Shown: positions 1 to 5,380, counted from the first letter of the stretch. The stretch is DNA of 5,380 bases from an uncultured Oscillospiraceae bacterium (GCA_902462635.1 CABQCN010000118.1:1-5380); one strand, 5' to 3'. The notes: generated by a model not told the origin, from the sequence alone. Translations and numbers: made by a program.

Positions 1-207
1 GAGGCGGTCGATCACGTCATGCAGCCATTTAAAATCGTATTTGCCTTCCTCCGGTTCCATCTTCCGCCAGGCAAACTCTCCGATCCGCGCCGCTTTCATC
101 CCGGCCTCACGCATTTTGGCAATATCGCCTGCCAGTTCCGACGCGTCCCAGTCCTCCGGGAAATAGGCCGATCCTAAAAACGGCGTCGGCAGATCCCATC
201 GTTTCAT
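1..207 (-). CDS. GH42 beta-galactosidase-type glycoside hydrolase, N-terminal 69 codons (runs off left edge)
   Basis: The minus-strand reading frame from the ATG at 207 stays open to base 1. It begins MKRWDLPTPFLGSAYFPEDW and continues with an ARIGEFAWRKMEPEEG segment (about residues 40-55) and a YDFKWL segment. This pattern (Y-[FY]-P-E-x-W, then R-I-G-E-F-A-W, then E-P-x-E-G-x-Y-D-F) is typical of the N-terminal strands of the GH42 (beta/alpha)8 barrel. Family members are mostly beta-galactosidases acting on galactosides or galacto-oligosaccharides, usually cytoplasmic, and no signal peptide is visible. The catalytic acid and nucleophile glutamates lie further on and cannot be checked. A GGAG at 216-219 sits 8 nt before the ATG and fixes the start. 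The gene follows the acyltransferase stop by 18 bp, so it is probably co-transcribed with it. The family call is firm; the exact substrate is not known. Confidence 0.88.
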   Translation of the reverse strand, partial: MKRWDLPTPFLGSAYFPEDWDASELAGDIAKMREAGMKAARIGEFAWRKMEPEEGKYDFKWLHDVIDRL

Positions 208-225
208 TCACACCACTCCATTTTC

Positions 226-1255
226 TTACGGAATACTTTTTCTCACCCCAGGTATCTTTTGTATTACCGCAACAATTATAAAACAGGTAAAATATATAAA
301 TATTATTTCCGCTATCACAAACGGAATAGAATTAGACGGATAACGTCTGTATAGTTCATTGATCGGTATCATTTGCAAAAGATAGATGCCAAGGCTCGCT
401 CTTGAAAAAAGTTGCAGCACGCGCGCATTCGATTCTTTGTATTTCAGATGCTTCATAAAAATAAATACCGCGCAGGATAACGTCATCGTACATATGGAAA
501 AATAATCCATAAAAAATACATTCGTTGCCCCATCGTTTTTACTGAAATAATATGTACCGAAAAACATAAGAAATAAAGACAGGATTCCCGCCCCGTAAAA
601 CAAAATACGCGTGCGTTTTTCAAAGACAGCCCGGTTCAGGTACCATCCCATCAATACATATCCAAAATATCCCGCGATGCCCGGAACTTCAAAAAATTGC
701 GATATCTGAATTCCAAAATACCGGATCAAAGGAAAAACCGCTCTAATCACAAAAAATCAAAAAGTATTTTACCGTTTTTATATTTTCTTTCTTTGCCAGG
801 AGCGATAAGAGCGGCATTGCAAGATACATCCCTATAATCGTATAGAAAAACCAATAGATATATTGAATTTCATTATTCAAAAATAAATTTAAAAAGGATC
901 GCGGACCGATGGGCATCTGCATCGCTCCGATCGCAATCTGATAAACCAGCATGATGCAGGACCAGATCAGGAACGGGAGCACCGTACGATGAAATCTTTT
1001 CTTGAAAAATTCTTTCGTGGTATATTTTTCTCTATAGTTCAAAAGCGTCGCGCCCGTAACCATAAAAAACACGGGAACCGCAAAATGAAACAGCGCCTGC
1101 AAAAACATAGAAAAAAACCATTCTTTACTCGAATCAAACGCAAAAACCTTTCCGGTACAATGCAGCGCGACAACGCCGAAGCATGCCGCTATATTCAAAG
1201 CATCAATATAAAGAAGCCTTTGATTCGTTTCATTTTTATATAATGCGTTTTCCAT
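226..1255 (-). pseudogene. Acyltransferase-3 family (WecH/YiaH-like) integral membrane acyltransferase, split by a +1 frameshift
   Basis: Two overlapping minus-strand frames carry the two halves of one membrane protein. The N-half (1255-743, 170 aa) has YIDALNIAACFGVVALHC with the conserved His at residue 32, then FHFAVPVFFMVTGATLL, FFKKRFHRTVLPFLIW and YIYWFFYTIIGMYLAMPLL. These fit the acyltransferase-3 fold of roughly 10 membrane helices that moves acyl groups onto surface polysaccharides or lipids. The C-half (750-226, 174 aa) carries the remaining helices, including GYFGYVLMGWYLN and SLGIYLLQM. The N-half ends at TAG (743-745), just after a run of six T on the coding strand (plus 751-756). 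Dropping one T joins the halves as FLIFVIRAVFPLI and gives about 342 aa, a normal family length. The C-half's only start is GTG without a clear SD. AGGAG at 1263-1267, 7 nt before the ATG, supports the start at 1255. A sequencing error or slippage remains possible. The acyl group and acceptor are unknown. Confidence 0.82.
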
Positions 1256-1262
1256 ATCATTT

Positions 1263-1267
1263 CTCCT
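1263..1267 (-). promoter_or_regulatory. Ribosome binding site of the acyltransferase gene
   Basis: On the minus strand, AAAGGAGAAATGAT precedes the ATG at 1255. The AGGAG core is 7 nt from the start codon, an ideal distance, so the N-terminal half of the split gene begins with a fully formed translation signal. Confidence 0.8.
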
Positions 1268-1284
1268 TTGCTCTTATATTTTTT

Positions 1285-1313
1285 ATTTTATCTTTTTGGG
1301 TGCCATTCGTCAA
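1285..1313 (-). promoter_or_regulatory. Leftward sigma-70-type promoter for acyltransferase-GH42
   Basis: Read on the minus strand, TTGACG (1313-1308) is followed by exactly 17 nt and then TAAAAT (1290-1285). Transcription would start near 1278, about 23 nt before the acyltransferase ATG. Both hexamers differ from consensus at one position and the spacing is optimal. The surroundings are A+T-rich, which makes chance -10 hexamers more likely, but the -35/-10 pair and the position fit well. Confidence 0.65.
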
Positions 1314-1342
1314 CAAAAGCTTTGACGGTTCGATCCGCCGCC

Positions 1343-1371
1343 TTGACACGCCGGTCTCCGGGGATTACAAT
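1343..1371 (+). promoter_or_regulatory. Rightward sigma-70-type promoter for the hyd operon
   Basis: A perfect TTGACA (1343-1348) is followed by 17 nt and TACAAT (1366-1371), which differs from TATAAT at one base. The expected start point is about 1378, giving a leader of roughly 140 nt before the hydE ATG at 1521. This is the best promoter in the window and the only good one seen upstream of the plus-strand operon. The 17-nt spacer and -10 lie inside the inner inverted repeat. Confidence 0.8.
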
Positions 1372-1378
1372 AGGAGAC
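1354..1378. repeat. Inner inverted repeat over the -10 region
   Basis: GTCTCC (1354-1359) and GGAGAC (1373-1378) are perfect 6-bp complements around a 13-nt centre that contains the TACAAT -10 element. The right arm ends at the predicted start point. Its position would let a bound protein block open-complex formation. Six-base arms alone are weak evidence; nesting inside the larger repeat makes it more notable. Confidence 0.35.
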
Positions 1379-1476
1379 GTGAGCGGATGGAACCGTCCTA
1401 CCGCAAACGATTTTCCATATTCCTGACGGCAAAGAAACGATCTGCGCCGCAAGACATCGCACGGGCTTGTTATTTT

Positions 1477-1508
1477 GTCCTATGCTGCTTGCGGCATAGG
1501 ACTTTTTT
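1477..1508 (+). terminator. Intrinsic terminator directly upstream of hydE (probable attenuator)
   Basis: GTCCTATGC (1477-1485) and GCATAGGAC (1494-1502) form a perfect 9-bp stem with an 8-nt loop, followed at once by TTTTTT (1503-1508). The hydE SD (GGGAGG, 1511-1516) begins three bases later. No matching U-tract exists on the other strand, so it acts only rightward. No gene ends upstream on this strand, so the terminator does not close a preceding gene. It either ends a short leader RNA or conditionally stops transcription into hydE. Confidence 0.85.
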
Positions 1509-1510
1509 AT

Positions 1511-1516
1511 GGGAGG
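1511..1516 (+). promoter_or_regulatory. hydE ribosome binding site, decides the start at 1521
   Basis: GGGAGG lies 4 nt before ATG 1521. An in-frame ATG at 1509 overlaps this SD, adds only MGGT, and would itself be preceded by the terminator T-tract with no SD. The start at 1521 is therefore preferred. The spacing is on the short side. Confidence 0.75.
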
Positions 1517-1520
1517 CACC

Positions 1521-2576
1521 ATGCGGGATCTGATCGATCAATTAAGGAACAGGCAAACGCTTGCAGAAGAAGAATGGATTACGCTGCTCGAAGCGCGTAC
1601 CGAATCCTGCGCACAGTATCTTTTCGAACAAGCGCGTCAGGTTCGGCAGGAATATTACGGCCATGACGTGTATCTCCGCGGTCTGATCGAAATTTCCAAT
1701 TATTGCAAGAACGATTGTTATTATTGCGGTATCCGCAAAAGCAATCAAAAGGCCGTACGCTACCGGTTGTCCCCGGAGGAAATCTTATCTTGCGCCGATG
1801 CGGGATATTCTCTGGGGTTCCGTACGTTCGTCCTGCAGGGCGGCGAAGATGCGTTTTATACGGATGCGCTGTTATGCGGCTTGATTGGTAAAATCAAAGC
1901 GGCATATCCCGATTGTGCCGTTACGCTTTCACTGGGCGAACGCAGCCGGGAAAGCTACCGGCGTCTATTTTCTGCCGGCGCCGACCGGTATCTGCTCCGT
2001 CACGAGACGGCGTCGGACGCGCATTACAGAATGCTTCATCCGCCGCAGCTCAGCCTGGCAAGGCGGAAAGAATGCCTGTTTTGGTTAAAAGAAATCGGGT
2101 TTCAAACAGGAAGCGGTTTTCTGGTCGGTTCACCCGGCCAGACTGCTGCGGATCTCGCAAAAGATCTTCTGTTTTTAAAAGAACTGGATCCGCAGATGGT
2201 CGGGATCGGACCTTTTATCCCGCATCGGGATACGCCGTTCGCCGGCGAGCCGCCCGGTTCCGTTTCTTTGACGCTTTTTCTGATCGGCCTGCTGCGCCTG
2301 ATGCTGCCGCGCGCCTTGCTGCCGGCGACCACCGCGCTCAGTACGCTCGATCCGGAGGGACGGGAGAAAGGACTTCTTGCAGGAGCCAATGTCGTAATGC
2401 CAAACCTCTCCCCCGCGCTGGCACGCGAGAACTATATTCTGTACGACAAGAAGCAAAGCAGCGGCGCGGAGTCGGCGGAATGTCTGGATGCGCTGAAAAC
2501 GCGCATCCGCAAGATCGGTTATTGCGCCGCAGCAGGACGCGGGGATTTTAAAAAACAAACGGACACGAATCCGTAA
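1521..2576 (+). CDS. hydE: [FeFe]-hydrogenase H-cluster radical SAM maturase HydE
   Basis: This 351-aa protein belongs to the radical SAM BioB-like barrel family. HydE acts on the Fe(CO)2(CN)(Cys) complex made by HydG, using a 5'-deoxyadenosyl radical, on the way to the azadithiolate-bridged [2Fe] unit of the H-cluster. The SAM-cluster motif CX3CX2C is at C62, C66 and C69 within EISNYCKNDCYYCGIR, almost the same position as in Thermotoga maritima HydE. Other family marks are LQGGEDAFYTD (about 105-115), SGFLVGSPGQT (about 198-208), GPFIPHRDTPF (about 230-240) and the diagnostic run LPATTALSTLDPEGREKGL followed by AGANVVMPNLSP. The accessory C-terminal cysteine site seen in some HydE proteins is only partly kept: the aligned positions read S313, C321 and A324. 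That site is known to be dispensable in the family. hydE is first in the operon, behind a terminator-like attenuator, and hydG follows after 16 bp with its own SD. Confidence 0.96.
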   Translation: MRDLIDQLRNRQTLAEEEWITLLEARTESCAQYLFEQARQVRQEYYGHDVYLRGLIEISNYCKNDCYYCGIRKSNQKAVRYRLSPEEILSCADAGYSLGFRTFVLQGGEDAFYTDALLCGLIGKIKAAYPDCAVTLSLGERSRESYRRLFSAGADRYLLRHETASDAHYRMLHPPQLSLARRKECLFWLKEIGFQTGSGFLVGSPGQTAADLAKDLLFLKELDPQMVGIGPFIPHRDTPFAGEPPGSVSLTLFLIGLLRLMLPRALLPATTALSTLDPEGREKGLLAGANVVMPNLSPALARENYILYDKKQSSGAESAECLDALKTRIRKIGYCAAAGRGDFKKQTDTNP

Positions 2577-2592
2577 GAAAGGAAGGTATCGT

Positions 2593-4038
2593 ATGGATCG
2601 ATATGACCCGAAATCCATGTACGCGGACGAATTCATCAACGACGCGGAAATTTTAGAAACGCTGCAGTATGCGGAACAAAACAAAAACAATATTGCGCTG
2701 ATCGACAGTATTTTGGAAAAGGCGCGTCCGCGCTCTACGGAAACCGGAACCTTCTGCGCCGGCCTGACGCATCGGGAAGCATCCGTTTTGCTTGCGTGTG
2801 AAGTTCCGGAGAAAATCGAGGAAATGTACGCTCTCGCGGAAAAAATCAAAAAAGCATTTTACGGCAACAGAATCGTTATCTTTGCACCGCTTTATTTGTC
2901 GAACTATTGTGTAAACGGCTGCGTATACTGCCCGTATCACATGAAAAACAAGCATATTCCGCGCAAGAAGCTGACACAGGAGGAGGTACGCAGAGAGGTC
3001 GTCGCGCTGCAGGACATGGGGCATAAGCGCTTAGCCATCGAAGCAGGGGAAGATCCGGTGCGGAATCCGATCGAGTATATTTTGGAATGTATCGATACGA
3101 TTTATTCTATTCAGCACAGAAACGGGGCGATCCGCCGCGTGAATGTGAATATTGCGGCGACTACCGTAGAGAATTACCGGAAGCTTAAGGACGCGGGGAT
3201 CGGCACATACATCCTGTTTCAGGAAACCTACCATAAGGAAAGTTATCTGCAGCTCCATCCGACAGGGCCGAAACATGATTATAATTACCATACGGAAGCT
3301 ATGGACCGCGCCATGGAAGGCGGAATCGACGACGTCGGTCTCGGCGTTTTATTCGGCCTGGAGCGATACCGCTACGAGTTTGCAGGCCTGCTGATGCATG
3401 CGGAACATCTGGAAGCCGTACACGGCGTCGGTCCGCATACCATCAGTGTTCCCCGCGTCAAGCACGCGGACGATATCGATCCCGGGGCGTTCGACAACGG
3501 AATCAGCGATGAGATTTTTGCCAAGCTCTGCGCTCTGATCCGTATTGCCGTTCCTTATACCGGCATGATCATTTCTACGCGGGAGAATCAGGCGGTGCGG
3601 GAGAGGGTTCTTCGTCTTGGCGTTTCCCAGATCAGCGGCGGATCGCGTACCACGGTCGGCGGCTACGCTGAGAACGAGCGTCCTACGGACACGGAGCAAT
3701 TCGACGTTTCCGACCAGCGTACGCTGGATGAAGTGGTGCGCTGGCTGATGGAACTTGGCTATATTCCTTCGTTCTGCACTGCCTGCTACCGGGAAGGACG
3801 CACGGGAGACCGCTTCATGGCGCTCTGCAAATCCGGCCAGATTCAGAATTGCTGCCATCCGAACGCGCTGATGACGTTAAAAGAATATCTGACGGATTAT
3901 GCCGGCTCCGATACGCGCTTGTTAGGAGAAGCGCTGATCCGGGCAGAATTGGACCATATTCCGAAAGAAAAAGTACGAAATACCTGCAGGGAACGGCTGG
4001 ATAAAATATCCGCCGGAATCCGCGACTTCAGATTTTAA
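2593..4038 (+). CDS. hydG: [FeFe]-hydrogenase H-cluster radical SAM maturase HydG (tyrosine lyase)
   Basis: This 481-aa protein is of normal family length. HydG is a ThiH-related radical SAM enzyme that splits tyrosine into p-cresol and dehydroglycine, and turns the latter into CO and cyanide bound to a cysteine-ligated 'dangler' iron. The radical SAM motif CX3CX2C is at C106, C110 and C113 (SNYCVNGCVYCPYH). The C-terminal auxiliary-cluster motif CX2CX22C is intact at C395, C398 and C421 (FCTACYREGRTGDRFMALC, then QNCCHPNA), which separates HydG from ThiH. Other family segments are RLAIEAGEDP (about 146-155), LFQETYHKESY (about 208-218) and QISGGSRTTVGGY (about 346-358). GGAAGG ends 6 nt before the ATG. 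hydE lies 16 bp upstream, and the hydF SD overlaps the hydG stop codon, pointing to tight co-expression. All key cysteines are present, so the enzyme looks functional. Confidence 0.97.
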   Translation: MDRYDPKSMYADEFINDAEILETLQYAEQNKNNIALIDSILEKARPRSTETGTFCAGLTHREASVLLACEVPEKIEEMYALAEKIKKAFYGNRIVIFAPLYLSNYCVNGCVYCPYHMKNKHIPRKKLTQEEVRREVVALQDMGHKRLAIEAGEDPVRNPIEYILECIDTIYSIQHRNGAIRRVNVNIAATTVENYRKLKDAGIGTYILFQETYHKESYLQLHPTGPKHDYNYHTEAMDRAMEGGIDDVGLGVLFGLERYRYEFAGLLMHAEHLEAVHGVGPHTISVPRVKHADDIDPGAFDNGISDEIFAKLCALIRIAVPYTGMIISTRENQAVRERVLRLGVSQISGGSRTTVGGYAENERPTDTEQFDVSDQRTLDEVVRWLMELGYIPSFCTACYREGRTGDRFMALCKSGQIQNCCHPNALMTLKEYLTDYAGSDTRLLGEALIRAELDHIPKEKVRNTCRERLDKISAGIRDFRF

Positions 4039-4053
4039 AGGAGGGGTTCTGTC

Positions 4054-5265
4054 ATGGGATTGAACGATACGCCTGCCGCAGATCGGATCCATATTGCTTT
4101 TTTTGGGCGCCGCAACGCGGGCAAATCCAGTTTGCTGAATGCTGTTACCGGACAGGAACTTGCAGTCGTTTCCGAAATCAAAGGAACCACGACCGATCCG
4201 GTTTATAAAACAATGGAGCTGCTTCCGCTCGGCCCCGTGATGATGATCGACACGCCCGGGTTTGACGACGATGGCGTTCTGGGCGCGCTGCGGATCGGCA
4301 AAACGCGCCAGATCCTCAACAAAACGGATATCGCCGTTCTGGTCGTCGATGCGGCGGAAGGGTGCAAGGAACCGGAGCAGGAACTTCTGTCCCTGATTCG
4401 GGCAAAAGAGATCCCGTATCTCGTCGTTTTTAACAAAACCGACCTGTACGCGGCGTCTCTGCCTGCGGAGGCCGTATCCGTCAGCGCACGGACCGGCGCC
4501 GGGATCCGGGAACTGAAAGAACGGCTCGGCGTTCTCCTTTCATCGGATCGCGATACAAAACGGATTGTCGGCGATCTGATTTCTCCTTCCGATCTCGTCG
4601 TGCTGGTGACGCCGATCGACAGCGCGGCTCCCAAGGGACGCCTGATTCTGCCGCAGCAGCAGACGCTGCGCGACATTCTCGATGCGGACGCTGCCGCGGT
4701 TGTAGTAAAGGAGTCCCTGTTAAGGGAAACGCTCCGTGGGCTGGGGAGAACGCCTTCTCTCGTCATTACGGACAGTCAGGCGTTTGCGGTTGCCGCCGCT
4801 GCCGTGCCGCCTGAAATCCCGCTGACTTCGTTTTCCATCTTGATGGCCAGATATAAAGGCTTTCTGGATGCTGCGGTACGCGGCGCAGGCGCCATCGACC
4901 GGTTACAAGACGGAGATACGGTTTTGATTGCCGAAGGCTGCACGCATCACCGCCAGTGCGACGATATCGGAACGGTCAAGATTCCGCGCTGGCTGCGGAA
5001 TTTTACCGGGAAAACGCTGCGGATCGAAACGGTTTCCGGTACGGAGTTTCCGGAGGATCTTTCCAAATACGCGCTTGTGATCCATTGCGGAGGATGTATG
5101 CTGAATGAGCGTGAAGTACGCTTTCGCATGAAATGTGCTTTCGATGCGGCCGTACATTTTACCAATTACGGAATTGCGATCGCCTATATGCAGGGGATCC
5201 TTGGCAGGAGCCTGGAAATTTTCCCGCACCTGCTGGCGGAAATTCCCGTACGGGAGAGAAAGTGA
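4054..5265 (+). CDS. hydF: [FeFe]-hydrogenase H-cluster maturation GTPase HydF
   Basis: This 403-aa GTPase scaffold assembles the [2Fe] subcluster and passes it to apo-hydrogenase. The N-terminal Era/TrmE-like G domain has all motifs: G1 GRRNAGKSS (18-26), G2 around T45-T47 (GTTTDP), G3 DTPG (66-69), G4 NKTD (127-130) and G5 SVSA (142-145). A middle dimerisation region (about 175-270) follows. The C-terminal cluster-binding domain has the family motif CxH-X45-HCxxC, at C296 and H298 (EGCTHHRQC), then H344, C345 and C348 (HCGGC). C302 and C361 are additional cysteines. The SD AGGAGG (4039-4044) begins inside the hydG stop codon and lies 9 nt from the ATG. A TM1266-like regulator begins 9 bp after the stop. 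All binding residues are present and the length is normal, so the protein should be active. Confidence 0.97.
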   Translation: MGLNDTPAADRIHIAFFGRRNAGKSSLLNAVTGQELAVVSEIKGTTTDPVYKTMELLPLGPVMMIDTPGFDDDGVLGALRIGKTRQILNKTDIAVLVVDAAEGCKEPEQELLSLIRAKEIPYLVVFNKTDLYAASLPAEAVSVSARTGAGIRELKERLGVLLSSDRDTKRIVGDLISPSDLVVLVTPIDSAAPKGRLILPQQQTLRDILDADAAAVVVKESLLRETLRGLGRTPSLVITDSQAFAVAAAAVPPEIPLTSFSILMARYKGFLDAAVRGAGAIDRLQDGDTVLIAEGCTHHRQCDDIGTVKIPRWLRNFTGKTLRIETVSGTEFPEDLSKYALVIHCGGCMLNEREVRFRMKCAFDAAVHFTNYGIAIAYMQGILGRSLEIFPHLLAEIPVRERK

Positions 5266-5274
5266 GGAACCGCT

Positions 5275-5380
5275 ATGGAAACCAGAGTTGCGCTTGCCGC
5301 AATCATCGTAGAAGATCCGGAGTCTGTAACGCCGCTGAACGAATTACTGCACGAATACAGCCAATATATCATCGGGCGCA
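5275..5380 (+). CDS. TM1266-like 'iron-only hydrogenase system regulator', N-terminal 35 codons (runs off right edge)
   Basis: The frame from ATG 5275 reads METRVALAAIIVEDPESV, then LNELLHEYSQYIIGR, and is still open at the window end. This matches the start of the small (about 80 aa) TM1266-type family, an ACT-like or NikR-C-terminal-like fold named for its repeated occurrence beside hydE/hydF/hydG. Members have no helix-turn-helix, so a DNA-binding role is not established; the 'regulator' name rests on context and fold. The SD GAGG (5264-5267) overlaps the hydF stop codon (TGA, 5263-5265) and the start is 9 bp past that stop, so it belongs to the same operon. Only about 40% of the expected protein is visible. 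Confidence 0.82.
   Translation, partial: METRVALAAIIVEDPESVTPLNELLHEYSQYIIGR

Larger units (their letters stand above)
1324..1397. repeat. Long inverted repeat bracketing the rightward promoter (operator candidate pair)
   Basis: The arms GACGGTTCGATCCGC (1324-1338) and GCGGATGGAACCGTC (1383-1397) are complementary at 14 of 15 positions, with the single mismatch at 1332/1389. The left arm ends 4 bp before the -35 hexamer and the right arm starts about 5 bp after the expected start point. Each arm also holds a smaller dyad of form CGG-N6-CCG: CGGTTCGATCCG at 1326-1337 (10 of 12 symmetric) and CGGATGGAACCG at 1384-1395 (8 of 12). Their centres are 58 bp apart. This suggests two binding sites for a dimeric regulator, placed upstream of -35 and just past +1. 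The left site also lies between the -35 elements of the two divergent promoters. The protein that binds is not identifiable. A cruciform or chance symmetry are alternatives. Confidence 0.55.
1378..1520 (+). promoter_or_regulatory. Untranslated leader of hydE with attenuator-like architecture
   Basis: This stretch lies between the predicted start point and the hydE ATG. It contains CCGTC (1393-1397), which can pair with GACGG (1425-1429). It also has GCCGCAAG (1446-1453), which is perfectly complementary to CTTGCGGC (1488-1495), the loop and first two right-arm bases of the terminator hairpin. The terminator (1477-1508) abuts the hydE ribosome binding site. I could not match the leader to any riboswitch class whose consensus I know (T-box, cobalamin, SAM, TPP, c-di-GMP, fluoride, ZTP, Moco). 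A 48-codon frame from ATG 1387 crosses the leader and ends at 1533; it has no transcribed SD if the start point is 1378. No other gene is seen in 1256-1520. Confidence 0.5.

Noticed and set aside
52..60. CGGTTCCAT inside the GH42 gene, matching one half of the operator-like site
   Set aside because: It is explained by codons for Met-Glu-Pro on the minus strand. The second half of the dyad does not follow at the right spacing, so a chance match is more likely.
989..1243. Plus-strand 84-codon frame
   Set aside because: It is antisense to the acyltransferase coding region, with a Lys/Arg-rich composition produced by the reverse complement of Phe/Leu-rich membrane codons.
1324..1397. Transcribed riboswitch hairpin, or T-box-like TGGAACCG motif at 1388-1395
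   Set aside because: The promoter hexamers lie inside the repeat, so the left arm should not be transcribed. The T-box resemblance is only a short core, without the flanking AGGG...CCCT helix or a following terminator at the right distance.
1509..1520. Alternative hydE start at ATG 1509
   Set aside because: It overlaps the SD and directly follows the terminator T-tract with no SD of its own. It adds only four residues with no family support.
1183..1533. Plus-strand 116-codon frame across the intergenic region
   Set aside because: Its first part is antisense to the acyltransferase N-terminus, it runs through both promoters and the terminator, and it has no recognisable protein motif. Only its last 48 codons are noted, as a weak leader-peptide idea.
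2175..2849. Minus-strand 224-codon frame across the hydE-hydG junction, and other long antisense frames in hydG and hydF
   Set aside because: They oppose clear, motif-complete hyd genes, have no SD and no recognisable domain, and are expected shadows in G+C-rich genes.
1..5380. CRISPR arrays, tRNA or rRNA genes, insertion sequences
   Set aside because: No regularly spaced repeats, tRNA-like cloverleaf, rRNA sequence or transposase was seen on either strand.

Overview
The window looks like an anaerobic Firmicute of the clostridial type. This is inferred from strong AGGAGG-like ribosome binding sites, the gene content ([FeFe]-hydrogenase maturation next to a family 42 glycoside hydrolase) and the radical-SAM maturase families present. 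No species can be named from the sequence alone.

Left part (1-1255, minus strand). A two-gene unit reads leftward. First comes an acyltransferase-3 family membrane protein gene (1255-226), split by a single-base frameshift in a homopolymer. It is followed 18 bp later by the N-terminal 69 codons of a GH42 beta-galactosidase-type enzyme that runs off the left edge. The acyltransferase is much richer in A+T than the genes on either side.

Divergent intergenic region (1256-1520). This is the most information-rich noncoding stretch. It holds two good back-to-back sigma-70-type promoters, one leftward (-35 at 1308-1313, -10 at 1285-1290) and one rightward (-35 at 1343-1348, -10 at 1366-1371). The rightward promoter lies inside two nested inverted repeats (arms 1324-1338/1383-1397 and 1354-1359/1373-1378). 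A leader of about 140 nt follows. It ends in a perfect 9-bp hairpin plus T6 whose T-tract stops three bases before the hydE ribosome binding site, which is the layout of a transcription attenuator.

Right part (1521-5380, plus strand). A compact operon hydE-hydG-hydF, with gaps of 16 and 15 bp, is followed after 9 bp by the start of a TM1266-like 'iron-only hydrogenase system regulator' that runs off the right edge. HydG (tyrosine lyase) makes an Fe(CO)2(CN)(Cys) synthon. HydE (radical SAM) processes that synthon toward the azadithiolate-bridged diiron unit. HydF (GTPase scaffold) completes the [2Fe] subcluster and delivers it to apo-hydrogenase. The catalytic hydrogenase itself is not in the window.

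The protein-coding content is mainly of known families. The best candidates for something undescribed are the promoter nested in inverted repeats and the attenuator-like leader controlling the maturation operon.
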